Shown: positions 1-11,175, counted from the first letter of the stretch. The stretch is DNA of 64,000 bases from Kappaphycus alvarezii (GCA_002205965.3 NADL03000590.1:3725001-3789000); one strand, 5' to 3'. Notes: a model not told the origin generated them from the sequence alone. Made by a program: numbers and translations.

Positions 1-79
1 CTGGAACTGTAGCGATCCTTATCTAGTTGCATCCTTGTGCTGCGACATCACTTTCTTCGTCTTGTTCATCTTCCGGTGC

Positions 80-215
80 TTTCCAGAAATTTAGTTGGTG
101 GAAATGATCTGTTACTCGAAACGTAGATCCTGAAGCGTGATTTGAAAGCTTTTTCGTAGGACCCCCAAACTTAGCACCCCTCGCAGTAAATCAAACCCAG
201 TTTCCCTTTTTCAAA
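80..215 (+). repeat. Dispersed repeat family 3, copy 1
   Basis: This stretch aligns by eye with 61,790-61,930 (same strand) and, inverted, with 37,555-37,700, 46,770-46,860 and 57,945-58,030. Shared words include GTAGATCCTGAA, a GGTTTGAA-like block and a CACTCGCAGTAA-like block. No coding potential or clear end repeat is visible, so the class of element is unknown. Confidence 0.5.
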
Positions 216-995
216 AAAGAATAAAGAAGTCTGTCATCTTCTTCGTTTCACAACGCCTTTCTCCTATACTCCCCAGTTCTCAGTCCTCTGAACTCTGGCA
301 GTTTCCCTTAATATGACCACAAACTGAACGATGTGCTGAGTGCACCTGTAATAGCGAGAAGATTGAAGGTGAGTCGCAACTTGTCCGCACTTAGTAGTGC
401 CTTGGATTCATCCTAAGTACAGCCCTGCTTCGAAGCTTTTGAAAGATTCTGGCGTAGCATTGCTTGCTTATCTGTTTCTCCCTTCTAGAACCCAGAAACG
501 TGACCTAGATTTTTGCGATAACATGTACTTTTCAACGCAATCTGACAGTCTTAATCAATTGTGCCTTCCTGTCTGTGATGTACCACCCATTCCTCATCCT
601 AAATTTACAGCGACGCCATAAAGTTCCAGAGATACAGTCCCTGCCACCACGAGCAACCTACTCCATCAGTGGCCACCGTTCCGCTCGAGAACGATTCCAC
701 CGTAGCAGTTGGCGTTGCGCAAGGCGGCGCAAAACCTACACGGGGTGCTCCTGCCAATCCAATACCTTCACAAACGCATGCTGAGGCGGCACAGGGACGG
801 GGTAGAGGTTGAGGGTGTGGAAGGAGTCGCGGTTGAGCTCGAGGAACATCAAGGCCGGGACAGGGACGTGCGCAAAGCTCGACAGAAGGTCAGAGACCAG
901 CGGAGAGCAGAAGGGAAGATGGTCCTTCTCTTGGGTGGCAAATATGCCCAACTTCACTGCAAGACGTTTCTCCCGAACGCGATTTTGCGAGCGAC
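216..995 (+). other. Left flank of the first Ty3 element; possible displaced upstream part of the PiggyBac-like element
   Basis: No recognisable gene. An Arg/Glu-rich frame runs from about 709 into the LTR boundary. The last five bases before the LTR, GTATT at 996-1000, recur at 8281-8285 immediately after the other LTR, where the PiggyBac-like remnant begins. The pre-insertion sequence therefore joined this flank to that remnant. It is inferred, not shown, that this flank is the upstream part of the same DNA transposon. Confidence 0.35.
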
Positions 996-1000
996 GTATT

Positions 1001-1714
1001 TGATAGGGGTAAATCGTCGGGAGAAGAGATACTTAGAACCAACTACCCCAAGACGGAGGTGTTGCGAGCGACAAAAGTGCTACCGTGGTATAGTTGAACA
1101 AATAAAGCAGTGTATATGGGAGAGAGTTGAGAGGGCTACAAGCAAGTATAAAAGGGGCAGGTCTACCACTGATGCTCTGCGACCAGCTAGGAAAAAGTTT
1201 TCTTGGGTCTGAAGTTGACTCTCAACTTCCTACTACTCGGACTTGGCTTGAAGTTGTCTGCCAACTTGCTTCACCTCCACTAAAGGAAGCAGTTTACTCG
1301 GCTTATATAGACTTTTGGCTACCCTAAAAGTCTCAAACAAACATACTAATAACCATAAAATGCATTCACGGTAATCGTGTGAACCAGAGAGACTATTAGA
1401 AGATATTTCCTCAAGGTAAATATCTAGGTGCCATACCCATGCCAGCCACCCATCGGCCAGGGGTGGGAATTGATGTGGCCATTATATAGACCTTTCAGAG
1501 TCACTCGTAGTATCACCCACAACCTGGAACTGTACTGACATCTACTATGACAGCGTGTCCTAAAATGAAAAAATCAACCGATGAATTTGCCACACTCACC
1601 CAAATTAAAAATATCTTGCAAATTCAAAAACTGTAAAAATATCTTCCCAATTCCATACTGTATACAATCATGGTCCTCATCTAGATTTTTTCGTGTGCGA
1701 ATTTGCGCACATCA
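1001..1714 (-). repeat. LTR (downstream copy) of the first Ty3 element
   Basis: About 710 bp, a near copy of 7581-8280. In element sense it starts TGATGTGCG and ends CCCTATCA. A TATA-like TATATAAGC lies near the middle at about 1310. The half downstream of this TATA box recurs at seven other places in the window as part of the acidic-frame repeat family and its relatives. A purine-rich stretch just before the LTR at about 1715-1724 could be the polypurine tract. Confidence 0.92.
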
Positions 1715-1790
1715 CGCCCTCCGCTCAAGACGAACGTCCCGACTCGTCACTGCTCTTCTTCTGTTCCGTTAGTGTTCGCTGTCTTATTGA

Positions 1791-2771
1791 TAAAATGTAT
1801 GGTCTCTCAAACGGGTACGGATGCAACTGATTACCAATATGATGCTCTAAAAAGTAGGTTCGCATTACTGGTACCTCACTTTGTAGCATAGCCTCATATA
1901 TTGGTTTGATAACATCGAGGTGGGGTTGAATACATTCTTCTTCCGTGACTCTTCCGAATCTTCCAAGAGTGAAAAAATATATGTGATATGCAAACTCTTC
2001 TGGAAGATGCCGGAGGAATGGATGCCGATAAGAAAAGAAGACGCGCATCATCAAGAACGAATCTTCGTAAGATAAGTGCGGTCCATGTAGCGCCCTAAAA
2101 CATAAACAGATGCTTATCATGAAATAAGAAATGACCTGCGCATCGTTCGCATCCTCGGAGATATTGCGCAGCCAAAAAGATAATCTTCTTCTTCCGACTG
2201 TATGCTGTGCATGGTTGTGAAGGAGAGCTAGAGATGAAGTTGTGGTGGACGGTCCCGATGAATGGCCGCGACCAGCTCCTGACGTACTGGGACCTGCACG
2301 AGGTCCTCTCGGGGGACGACCGGAACCTCTTCTGGGCGGGTTGTTGTCTCCTGAAGGTCCTCCTCTGGTCATCATCACTGCTTCAGGAGGATCCTCGCCG
2401 CCTCCAACGTTCCCAATTTGTGGCGGAGAAACGTAAGGTTCCCATAGAGGATACGGGACCAGTCTGTATTCCATATCCGGGGGTAAGGCGTAACCTCTCA
2501 GTCGCACGTCTTGGTTGTTCTTGAGAAATACGTAAATTGGACGGATAATATTCAGATACGTTTGCGACAAGTCTCCAGCAGCTACCATTCCATATCTTCC
2601 TATAGAGTAATGATATATTACCTCCACAAACTCTGGACCTGCTTCCGTGAACCTTCCGTTTTGGAATGAAAATAGAACTCTTATTAATAGTCGGAAATCT
2701 TCTTCAGGTAGCAATGGTCCGTTCAACGTACGAAAACATAGGCATATATTAATGTAGAAATGGATGATTAC
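1791..2771 (-). CDS. Tandemly duplicated, unrecognised C-terminal domain of the Ty3 polyprotein
   Basis: After the integrase, the same open frame continues for about 350 codons to within about ten bases of the LTR. It holds two related blocks of about 114 residues, at 2430-2771 and 1791-2135. They share the words ICLCFR-x-L-x-GP, a following L-x2-ED, RV-x-FS, IY-x4-GR-x-G-x-V, I-x-PIY and PYP-x3-PY. A Gly/Pro/Ser/Arg-rich linker of about 60 residues separates them. This is not a chromodomain or any other integrase tail I recognise, and it lacks the signal peptide or membrane span expected of an envelope protein. Function unknown; a target-site, host-factor or RNA-binding role would be speculation. 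Confidence 0.75.
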
Positions 2772-2899
2772 GTGGAGTTCGTAGTAGTCCCGCGTAATCG
2801 AGATGATCCATTCCCAGGCCCTTTTTCCTCCCATAGGAATCATTCTATAGTTAAAGATGAGTATGCCCCGTGGTTGCGCATAGTCCTGTGTGAGAAGGA

Positions 2900-3965
2900 A
2901 TTCTTCAGGCCTCTGATGGTAAGGGACCAGACGACGTGCATGGATGGCCCTCCTTGATCTCTTCCCTGAGCTTGAACAGAGCTGATAGTGCGGGTGTCTT
3001 TCCTCCGTGACGATGCAAGGGTTCGAGTACTTGGTTTGGAAGGCCGGCCACTTCACAGCCTGCTGCATTGCTTTTCCATGTACTACAAGTACTTTAGAGC
3101 CAACTGAAAAGGTTCTGACTGCAGGTTCTGCATCCTTATTTCTTGTCTGTGTTAGCGCGCGGTGTGATCTCCAGCCTTCGGTGGCCAGTAGTTCAACTTC
3201 CCTACTCTCTTCATCGATAATATTTGTTTCCATGTCTCTCTGTAACATTCTAGGAGCCCTTCCGTACATTAGCTCGAATGGTGAGCGTCCATTTCTTCCT
3301 CTTCTTCGACGATAGCCGTATAACACTTTTGGTAAGGCATCTTCCCACTGGATTTCATTCTCCGACATAGTTTTCGATATTGCTCGTTTGATGGTTCCAA
3401 CCATCCTCTCCGCTTTCCCGTTGGACATAGGAGCGTATGCGAGAACGGTCTTCAGCTGAATCCCTTTCTCTTCCAAAAAACGAAGCAGTGAAGTTGCAGT
3501 AAAACAAAGGGCGTTATCCGAGATGATCCTTTTTGGAAGACCAAACGGTTCAATTATTTCTTTTTCGATGAATCTCAGTACCACCTCAGCATTTGCCTCC
3601 TCAACTGCAACTGCTATTGGCCATCCAGTAAGATGTTCCACCCCTATAAGGAGATATTTTTTCCGGAAGAGTTTCCTTGAACGGGCCCGCAAGTCAATTG
3701 AGAAGGTTTCAAAGAGACCGGAAACTGGAAAACTTAGAGTTGTCTTATACTTCCGTATTGGAGTGAATTTTTGGCAGTTGTCGCAGCTTTTCACGAAATT
3801 ATAGACGTCCTTATGGATACCGGGCCACCAGAATCTCTCAGTTACGAATTTTTTGGTTGTTTCGAGATCCCAATGCCCTAGTTCGTTATCGTTCGGCAAC
3901 TGCAACTCGGCGACTCCTACGATGTCCTCCGAAGCTTTTTCATTTGGAATCAGTGCGTCCCTCAA
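2900..3965 (-). CDS. Integrase region of the first Ty3 element
   Basis: Shows a zinc-binding HHCC-type N-terminus (GHW, then GIHKDV and C-DN-C), then a catalytic core with D in FSIDLR, D in IISDNA and E in GKAERM, the last two spaced 35 residues apart as in the DD35E family. A basic C-terminal segment (HARRLVPYH) follows, in the position of a GPY/F-type module, and leads into the duplicated domain. The enzyme would insert the cDNA copy into host DNA. Part of a fossil element. Confidence 0.88.
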
Positions 3966-3979
3966 GCGGGATAGGTAAT

Positions 3980-5552
3980 CGGCAGGCTGATTATCGCGTC
4001 AGGGTCTATACACAATTTCAAACCGATATTCTGCGAAAATATCGAGCCATCGGGCCAAGCGGTGATGTACATCCTTCTTTTGGAATGCTGTCTTAAGTGC
4101 TGATGATCAGTTATCAAGACAAATTTCTCGAGTGATAAAAGGTATACGCGAAACTTTTTCAGCGCGAATACGACAGCTAGCGCTTCTTTCTCGCAGACTG
4201 AGTATCTCTTTTCCGCATCATTCAGAGTTCGGCTTGCGAATTGAACAGGGTGTAGTCTTCTCTTTTCATCTTTTTGGGACAAAACGGCACCCAAAGACCG
4301 TTCTGAGGCATCTGTCTCCACAACGAATGGTCTCTTGAAATTGGATATATGAGCACTGGGGGACACATAGCTTATCTTTAAGCTCCTGAAATGCAGTTTC
4401 CATTTCCTTGTTCCAGTAAAATTTTCCGTTCTTCGTAGTGCTGGCATGTAACGGTGCTGCAGTCTTGGCGAAATCTTTGATAAATCTTCTGTAATATGAG
4501 GCCAGTCCTAAGAAGCTTCGGACCTCCGTCTTTGAAGCGGGCCTTGGTGCCAACTTTATTTTTTTCGTTTTCTCTGGATCCACTCTAATTCCCTCTTGGT
4601 CGACGATATGACCGAGTAATTGGATAGAAGTTTTCGCAAAGAAGCATTTGCTCAACTTAATTTTCAAGCTATACTCCGATATCCTCTCCACAACTGTCTT
4701 GACGTGCGAGATGTGCTGATCCAATGTTTCTGAGAATATGACGACATCATCGATATAGACTCTTGCGAATGGAAGTCCTTTCAAAACCTCGTTCATCATT
4801 CTTTGGAATGTAGCTGGTGCATTCATGAGACCAAAAGGCATCACTTCGAACCTGAACGTACCGGCTTTGCTGGTAAAGGTTGTTTTTTCCTTACATTTTT
4901 CATCCAATGGAATCTGCCAATAGCCAGTGTAAAGGTCAATTGAGGTGAAATATCTCCCGTCCTTCAGGTCCTCGAGGATCTCCTCCATGTTCGGAATCGG
5001 AAATCGATCGGGTATCATTCTCTGGTTCAGTTGTCGGTAATCGACGCAAAAACGCAGCTTTCCATCCTTCTTTGGTGCGACCACAACTGGAAACGACCAT
5101 GGGGATGAAACTGGTCGAATAATATCATTTTTCAGCATACTTGTAACATTTTCTGAGATAAATTGGTCATATTTTGGCGGTTGACGTCTAGGCTTGTGGT
5201 AAATCGGTTGAGTGTCGGTAAGTTCGAACGAGTGAGTAACCGGTACACTTGCTTGTCTTAAATCTGAAACGCTCCATGCAATTACTTCGGAAGATGTTAA
5301 CATGTCGGATATTTTCAGTGAGGCGGGGGCGGGAAGGTGCTGCACTTTTCCTTGGATTTCTGCCATTTGGCGCCCTTTTTCTTCTTGATCCTCAACCTCA
5401 ATATTTTGAAGGACCTCTTCCGTCGTGCTCACATCTTCATATATGGAATTCGACGTATTCTTATTTTCTTTGCAAAGGTAATCTTCTTTCATGCTCCGAA
5501 TTCTGTCCTTTGATTCGATATCATCGCAAAAAGAAACACATTCGGGTTTCAA
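3980..5552 (-). CDS. Reverse transcriptase and RNase H region of the first Ty3 element
   Basis: The N-terminal part is acidic and unrecognised. The RT palm shows the block FCVDYRQLN, then FTSIDLYTGYWQ, then the catalytic YIDDVVIF, then GHIVDQEG and the thumb block FLGLASYYRRFI. An RNase H domain follows, with VETDASE and EKEALAVVFAL. This is the canonical Ty3/gypsy arrangement. The domains would copy the element's RNA into DNA. Confidence 0.9.
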
Positions 5553-5762
5553 ACTTATCCTAGAATTCCAGTCGTCATCTGTTTCAAACCCGAATCATAA
5601 TCGTCCCATGCCATGTTCATTACCCCCGAGGGTACCCTTTTCCACTTCCGAAAGTGTTAGTTGGTTCCGAATCTTCGCTGTCATAGCTAGAAGTGAAATC
5701 TTCACTGTCCGTTTCTTTTAAATCTTCAGGATGCGTGCTTTTGTCGAAATCCAGGGGCATCT

Positions 5763-7496
5763 TCACGGTTCTGCCGTCAATATTAACTGAAAACCAATTT
5801 GGTTGCCCAAGTCAATGCATGTCCCTAGTCTTTCCATGGTAGGGCAGCCAATGATTGCATCGAAAGGGAGATCCGGCATGACAAGAAAGTCTACATCAAC
5901 TTTAGAGTCCCCAAAGAACACGGAAACCTTGTCAACAGTGCCCATGCATTTTGAGACGGTTCCATCCGCTACAGTTATTTTTCGAGTCGTTGGAGTAATT
6001 TCGAGACCTAGATCTGTCACCAAAGTTTCTGAAATGAGGTTTGGAACAGCACCCGAATCGAAGAGAGCTTGGGTTTTCATACCCAATACTTTGACTGGTA
6101 CCAGCTTAAGACGTCTTGGTGCTGTCGAGGCCGATTGAAGAAACAGTTTCTTACCCTTAGCGGACTTATTAGACCTGATAATTTTTTTGAGTTCTTTTCT
6201 CGCATCCTCTGCGTCGCCCCTCAAAAGTTGACCAAACGTTATCCCAGTTGGGGCCGATGCAAGCTCAGCCACCAAATTGTACCTCTTCACATACTCTAGT
6301 ACGTCCTTAGAGATACTCTTAACTTTCTTACTCTTTTTCGTCTTCTTGGCCGGAGTGACTCCCACTCCTGGAACAACTTGATCAGACCTCTTGGTTCGAG
6401 GAGGTACAGGTGCTGGGATATGCTCCAGCATTCCATATCTTAGCCTAGGTTTCTTCGATAAAATGTTCCCTTCCCCATCCCTTTTTGTCACATTGACTTG
6501 ACTAATCTCTTCAGCGATGGATACGTTACCGGCATCCGTCAACCTTTGATCCCTTCTATTTTGTAAGATTTTCACCTCTGGTCCTGACTCACTCCTTGCT
6601 TCCGATAAATTTGCTCTTCTGTTGTCTTTAGACCAGCAGTTACTTTCATGATGCCCATATCGACCGCACTTTGCACAACGAGTGTTTCTATGTGGATTAT
6701 CAGGACACCTGTTTGCAAAGTGTCCAGGCTTGTGACAGTAAGAACAGACTTCTGCGGCCTTAGGGGCCCCAGACTGGTTCTTCTTAATGGTAAGAGTAAG
6801 GCTTTCCAACTGCGAGGTTATCATGTCAAGTCGATTATCGAATCGGGTTTCCAACCTTTCTTCCAAGTTTTTGACATCGCTCCTGACAGATTCTAATGCC
6901 GCTGCACTAGTAGCCGGCCTTTGATAATTCTTTTCAGGATGTACGATAGACATCGATGTGCGGGTTTCCCTCGGTACCTCACTCAGTGACTGAAACGTCT
7001 CCGAATTTTTGACAAATTCTACTATGGTACCCTTCAGTTCATCAAAAGTGTGAGGGCCCTTGATGAGGAGGAAATCGGAGAGCCGCTTATCCCCCATAGC
7101 CGCCTTACGCAGCATTCCGTACTTGGCTTGGGCGTTGAACCCAGCCTTTTCATAAAGATCACACAAGTACACCAATGAGCTTAACAAATCGTCGAAGTTG
7201 AGCCGGGCCTCTATGGCGGTACGAATCATCTCATCTGGTTCTACCTCCTTAGCATACTCTTTCACAAGCCACTCACATACCTCACCGAAGTTACGCCCAT
7301 TCCCGTTAAGAGACCACCCGTCGATAAACTTGGACTTATATTTGTGCTTTGCGTCACCATGAAGATAGGCGAAGATACTTGCGGCCTTCTCTTCATCGCC
7401 CTTCTCACGCATCACAACGTTGACATATGTAAGAAACTCCTCAACGTCTTCATTCTTGCCCCCTGTGAACGTTATACGAGCAGCGTTGAGATCCAT
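5763..7496 (-). CDS. Gag and protease region of the first Ty3 element
   Basis: A 577-codon frame. The first ~200 residues resemble a retrotransposon capsid-type region. Two CCHC zinc knuckles follow (CSYCHKPGHFANRC and CAKCGRYGHHESNC, near residues 250-290), then a basic linker with KKTKKSKKVK. The C-terminal ~120 residues hold an aspartic protease with the active-site triad in ALFDSGAVPNLIS. Gag and protease therefore share a frame, as in many fungal Ty3 elements. The start ATG at 7496 lies about 85 bp inside the LTR. Confidence 0.88.
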   Translation of the reverse strand: MDLNAARITFTGGKNEDVEEFLTYVNVVMREKGDEEKAASIFAYLHGDAKHKYKSKFIDGWSLNGNGRNFGEVCEWLVKEYAKEVEPDEMIRTAIEARLNFDDLLSSLVYLCDLYEKAGFNAQAKYGMLRKAAMGDKRLSDFLLIKGPHTFDELKGTIVEFVKNSETFQSLSEVPRETRTSMSIVHPEKNYQRPATSAAALESVRSDVKNLEERLETRFDNRLDMITSQLESLTLTIKKNQSGAPKAAEVCSYCHKPGHFANRCPDNPHRNTRCAKCGRYGHHESNCWSKDNRRANLSEARSESGPEVKILQNRRDQRLTDAGNVSIAEEISQVNVTKRDGEGNILSKKPRLRYGMLEHIPAPVPPRTKRSDQVVPGVGVTPAKKTKKSKKVKSISKDVLEYVKRYNLVAELASAPTGITFGQLLRGDAEDARKELKKIIRSNKSAKGKKLFLQSASTAPRRLKLVPVKVLGMKTQALFDSGAVPNLISETLVTDLGLEITPTTRKITVADGTVSKCMGTVDKVSVFFGDSKVDVDFLVMPDLPFDAIIGCPTMERLGTCIDLGNQIGFQLILTAEP

Positions 7497-7559
7497 GATT
7501 ACAGAAAAGAAATCCCCCCGAAGGTTCCTTACTGCTCAACTCGAATACCTCGGGTGCAA

Positions 7560-7578
7560 CCCCTCCACAAGAGTACCA
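7560..7578 (-). other. Primer-binding-site-like sequence
   Basis: In element sense, two bases after the upstream LTR comes TGGTACTCTTGTGG. A TGG start at this offset is typical of a tRNA-primed LTR element. The tRNA was not identified. Confidence 0.55.
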
Positions 7579-7580
7579 AA

Positions 7581-8280
7581 TGATAGGGGTAAATCGCGGG
7601 AGAAGAGATACTTCAGAACCAATTACCCAAGAGGAGGTGTTGCGAGCGACAAAAGTGCTACCGTGGTATAGTTGAACAAAAAGGAGTGTATATGAGAGAG
7701 TTGAGAGGGCTACAAGCAAGTATAAAAGGGGCAGGGTCTACCACTGACGCTCTGCGACCAGCTTAGGAAAAAGTTTTCTTGGGTCTGAAGTTGACTCTCA
7801 ACTTCCTACTACTCGGACTTGCTGAAGTTGTCTGCCAACTTGCTTGACCTCCACTAAAGGAAGCAGTTTACTCGGCTTATATAGACTTTTGGCTACCCTA
7901 AAAGTCTCAACAAACATACTAATAACCATAAAATATTCACGGAATCGTGTGAACCAGAGAGACATTAGAAGATATTTCCTCAAGGTAAATATCTAGGTGC
8001 CATACCCATGCCAGCCACCCATCGGCCAGGGGTGGGAATTGATGTGGCCATTATATAGACCTTTCAGAGTCACTCGTAGTATCACCCACAACCTGGAACT
8101 GTACTGACATCACTATGACAGCGTGTCCTAAAATAAAAAATCAACCGATGAATTTGCCACACTCACCCAAATTAAAAATATCTTGCAAATTCAAAAACTG
8201 TAAAAATATCTTCCCATTCCGATACTGTATACAATTATGGTCCTCATCTAGATTTTTTCGTGTGCGAATTTGCGCACACA
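7581..8280 (-). repeat. LTR (upstream copy) of the first Ty3 element
   Basis: About 700 bp, direct repeat of 1001-1714, followed at once by the second copy of the target duplication GTATT (8281-8285). It carries the same TATA-like box and therefore the likely promoter of the element. Confidence 0.92.
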
Positions 8281-9589
8281 GTATTGTCAGAGCGCGCTAC
8301 TCTCTTTTGCTGTTATGCAATGGGGCAGCTTAAGATGCATTCTATTGCCAAACAACTGCCGGTAACGCGACCAGTTGTTTTAGTTCTTCTAATGGATGAC
8401 GTTATTCATCTTTATCAATCGTGGATTAATGAACACATTGCTGTTTCTGGAATTGATACAGCTCCAGTTTGAGTTGATGATCTCTATCGCTACGTCGCCA
8501 TTATTCTTATGTCTCATCTTATCGGGATAAGTTTCGAAAAAAATGTTAGGATACTCCATGAATTACACCTCCTTCTCTGGACAGAGTGAGATTTATTAGC
8601 TCAAACATTTTGGCATACTAAGCTGTTGGTCATGATAATACTCCCGGAAGCACCTGGAATTGCAAAGGGATCAGACGCAGTACATAGGAGAGTTTGAGAA
8701 TGCCGCCTTTCGAATGACACGAAAAATCTTCTTTCGTCCCGTGCATACGTTCGAAATTTTAGATGACGACGTCTACAGAACGAGAGCTCTGGATAAACTG
8801 GTGAAAAAACTAAGTGCCAGAAAGGAAGATCGTGAATGACATAGTGCTGGCGCAGATGCACTTTTTCATGTGACGTTGGCTGTGCGATTTCGTCAACGGG
8901 GTGAAAACAGGCTGTTAATATTTCGAAGTTCTTAGATACATTGGTCAACGGGAGAGGAGAACAAAGTCTCCACGAACTTCTAATTACCGCAGATCGTGGA
9001 TACGGGAGTATGCAACTGATTGAAGAATTGATGAGACATGAAAGTGGATCTATGGTGATTATGCCATCAGATGCCATCCGTTTGTAGGTAATTCCTACTT
9101 CAGTTGTATAATTAATGGCACGAATGAATCTATAAATGAACAGGAATCAGCTGCGAACAGCAACGGAAACGCTGAACCACAGGATAGTGATGTCTAAAAT
9201 GAGTGCGATAATGCTCCGATGGATATGTCATTTGACCGACGGAATGAATTCGTTATTGAGGACAAAGCGAACGCTGGTCCGTTGGTAAACTATACGTGAA
9301 AGCTGTCAGAGTGCAAAGTCAAAACAATAGTAGCCGAAAGATGACCGCAGTTGCCGTTTGCAAACTTGAAAAAAAGCACTACAGTAATCTGATAGGGCTA
9401 GTGTACACAACACTGTATGAACTATCCGATATCATTGAGAAATTATTGGCCTTGCAATGATCTGAGCCTGTGACGCACATGGTATTTGGCAAACTTTATG
9501 ATCAGGAACGCATTTTGTTCCCACAAGATGACCCACAAATGAGAAGGACGTCATTGAGCGCCACTTGAAGCTGAAGTGCTCCACTTTGA

Positions 9590-10335
9590 CCATTGGGCAG
9601 CGTTATGCGGACTGGTTTATACTCAGGCAGTTTCGTTCAACTGCTACTCGGGCGGGGCCAATCATTCTTTCGGATAGCGCTGTCAGGGCTCAACTTGGTT
9701 AAAATGAAAGTAGTGCAGTCGATTCAAGCCGAGCTACTATCTTTCGAGGCTTGATTGATTCGTGGTTCAGCTCGGCTCAATCGACGAAGGCTATGATGCG
9801 TGGTTCGATGAACGAGAAAGCTATGTTTTTGTCCTTGTCTGCAAAGCCCCTCATTTTTGGAATTTATCAATGTGGTTAAATGGTTAGATCCGACCAAAAG
9901 TAGTTGGCTTGCTTCCCGGATGGAATAGCAATTGTTACAGTAGATGGGTTGACTTTTGACGGCAGCGAAGAAAATTCGGGAACAGAACTAGTTACTGTGG
10001 AGATCACGACCAGAGTGGCTCAGTCCAGTATTGACAGGGAACATTCACTAGCTACAGTGGATCTTGTTTCCTGTACAGTTGGTGATGGTGTCTTTAAGAA
10101 ATACATTCCGGAACAGCACATTGATCATCTTCTTCATCAAATTTTCGTTCGATCGGATAATTATGCTATCTATGTGTCAGCCTCGGAGATTGGAATAGTG
10201 TATGCCGCGATTGATGAAGGCATACACGAGATAATTAGCGAATTTTCTCGTGCACTAAGGACAAAATTAATACTACTCCATCATGGGCAACTCTGCCACA
10301 TTTTTGGATGCAACAAAAGTGGCTTTCGCAGATGA
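9590..10335 (+). pseudogene. YqaJ-exonuclease-like module inside the PiggyBac-like element
   Basis: At 9,598-9,660 the frame reads QRYADWFILRQF then STATRAG, matching the R-x2-W-x2-R...(I/S)T-x-(S/T) entry motif of YqaJ/lambda-exonuclease-type nucleases. The open frame at 9,904-10,335 contains VDGLTF, then ELVTVEITTR, resembling the D...(E)xK metal-binding strand but with Thr where Lys is expected. It then has YIPEQHIDHLLHQIFV...YAIYVSA, resembling the conserved helix with Gln and the following strand. Assignment is by motif reading only. If right, the element pairs a cut-and-paste transposase with a nuclease-family domain. Confidence 0.5.
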
Positions 10336-10910
10336 GCTACCTTTCTGGTTTGCAGTTAACAACTACGTGAAGGATAGCGGTCAGTTACCTCCTCTTAAGC
10401 TTTTCAAGCATGGAGTGCAAATTCTTTGTTTAGAAACTAAGGGCGTAGTGGATGGTAGTGCTCAATCGCGCGCTATCTTGCGATCGTTGACTTAATCCCC
10501 TTCATGGGAACAGAAGATTGTCTCTCAGACCCTGAAAAATATTGGCGTCAATTCATTTATTTGTTGGAGGTTGTCAACGAAAAAACTTCTTCTCGAATCG
10601 AAGGAAGATTTAGGTGGGAATAGATCAGTACCGCCGACCTCTTAATGAGGTGCAATCCTTAGCTGAATACGTGCTGGACACATTGTAGGGAGCTTCTACT
10701 GTACGCAGATCGAATTGTTATTTCCAATAATCGTTCTGTGCAAGCAGGCGAAGAACAGGAACCGTTGAGTTATAACCAATGAGGTTGCAAGACTGAGAAA
10801 TATATCAATGGCGGCGTCGAAAAAAGTTTAATCTTCTTTAATTTCGATGATGGATCAAACTACGTCTTAATTTCTCCACGCATCATCAGCATCAGTTACT
10901 GAGGAGTAAA

Positions 10911-11175
10911 AAGTATTGTGCTCTTTGCTGTAGCACTGTACCAAGGCGACTAACAACATTTAAATGTGTTACATGTGATGCAAATTCATGCGGTAGAACA
11001 CATGAAGAACAGCACAAGAGTTGTTGGGCATTCTGGCACGAGACAAAAAGGATTGGAAGGTTTAATCCAAGATTATCATCTAGCGGAGAACGAAGGAGAA
11101 CCAGATCCGCTGATACAGAACACGAAAGCAAAAACAGAAAATCTTGAAGAAGGCCGAGAACAAGACGTAGACTGA
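10911..11175 (+). pseudogene. C-terminal zinc-finger tail of the PiggyBac-like transposase
   Basis: An open stretch reads KYCALCCSTVP, then TTFKCVTCDANSCG, then CWAFWHETKR and a basic tail. The spacing C-x2-C ... C-x2-C ... C ... CW-x2-WH matches the cysteine-rich domain that ends PiggyBac transposases and binds the element's ends. It is the best preserved part of this element. Confidence 0.65.

Larger units (their letters stand above)
1001..8280 (-). mobile_element. Ty3/gypsy-type LTR retrotransposon, nearly whole
   Basis: Bounded by two direct LTRs (1001-1714 and 7581-8280) with TG...CA ends and a perfect 5-bp target duplication GTATT at 996-1000 and 8281-8285. In element order on the minus strand it has LTR, a primer-binding-site-like stretch, gag with two zinc knuckles, protease, reverse transcriptase, RNase H, integrase, an extra duplicated domain and LTR. 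The order RT before integrase is the Ty3 order. It looks almost whole, with only a handful of breaks, some of which may be sequence error. The LTRs are highly similar, which points to a fairly recent insertion, but one-base length differences dominate between them, so no age should be computed. It appears to have landed in a PiggyBac-like DNA transposon. Confidence 0.92.
8286..11175 (+). mobile_element. Decayed PiggyBac-like DNA transposon with added nuclease-like module
   Basis: Successive plus-strand fragments in several frames read as one large transposase. At about 8,390-8,570 an N-terminal helical block contains DDLYRYVAIILMSHLIG, like the PiggyBac N-terminal region. At about 8,975-9,065 comes LITADRGYGSMQLIEEL followed by IMPSDA, a PiggyBac-type DDE core block. 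At 9,600-10,335 a YqaJ-nuclease-like segment follows. At 10,911-11,040 a Cys/His cluster closes the protein, as in PiggyBac C-terminal zinc fingers. Many frame changes and stops interrupt it, so it is a pseudogene as read, though some shifts may be sequence error. End repeats were not found. The first Ty3 element abuts its left side with a clean target duplication and probably interrupts it. Confidence 0.65.
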
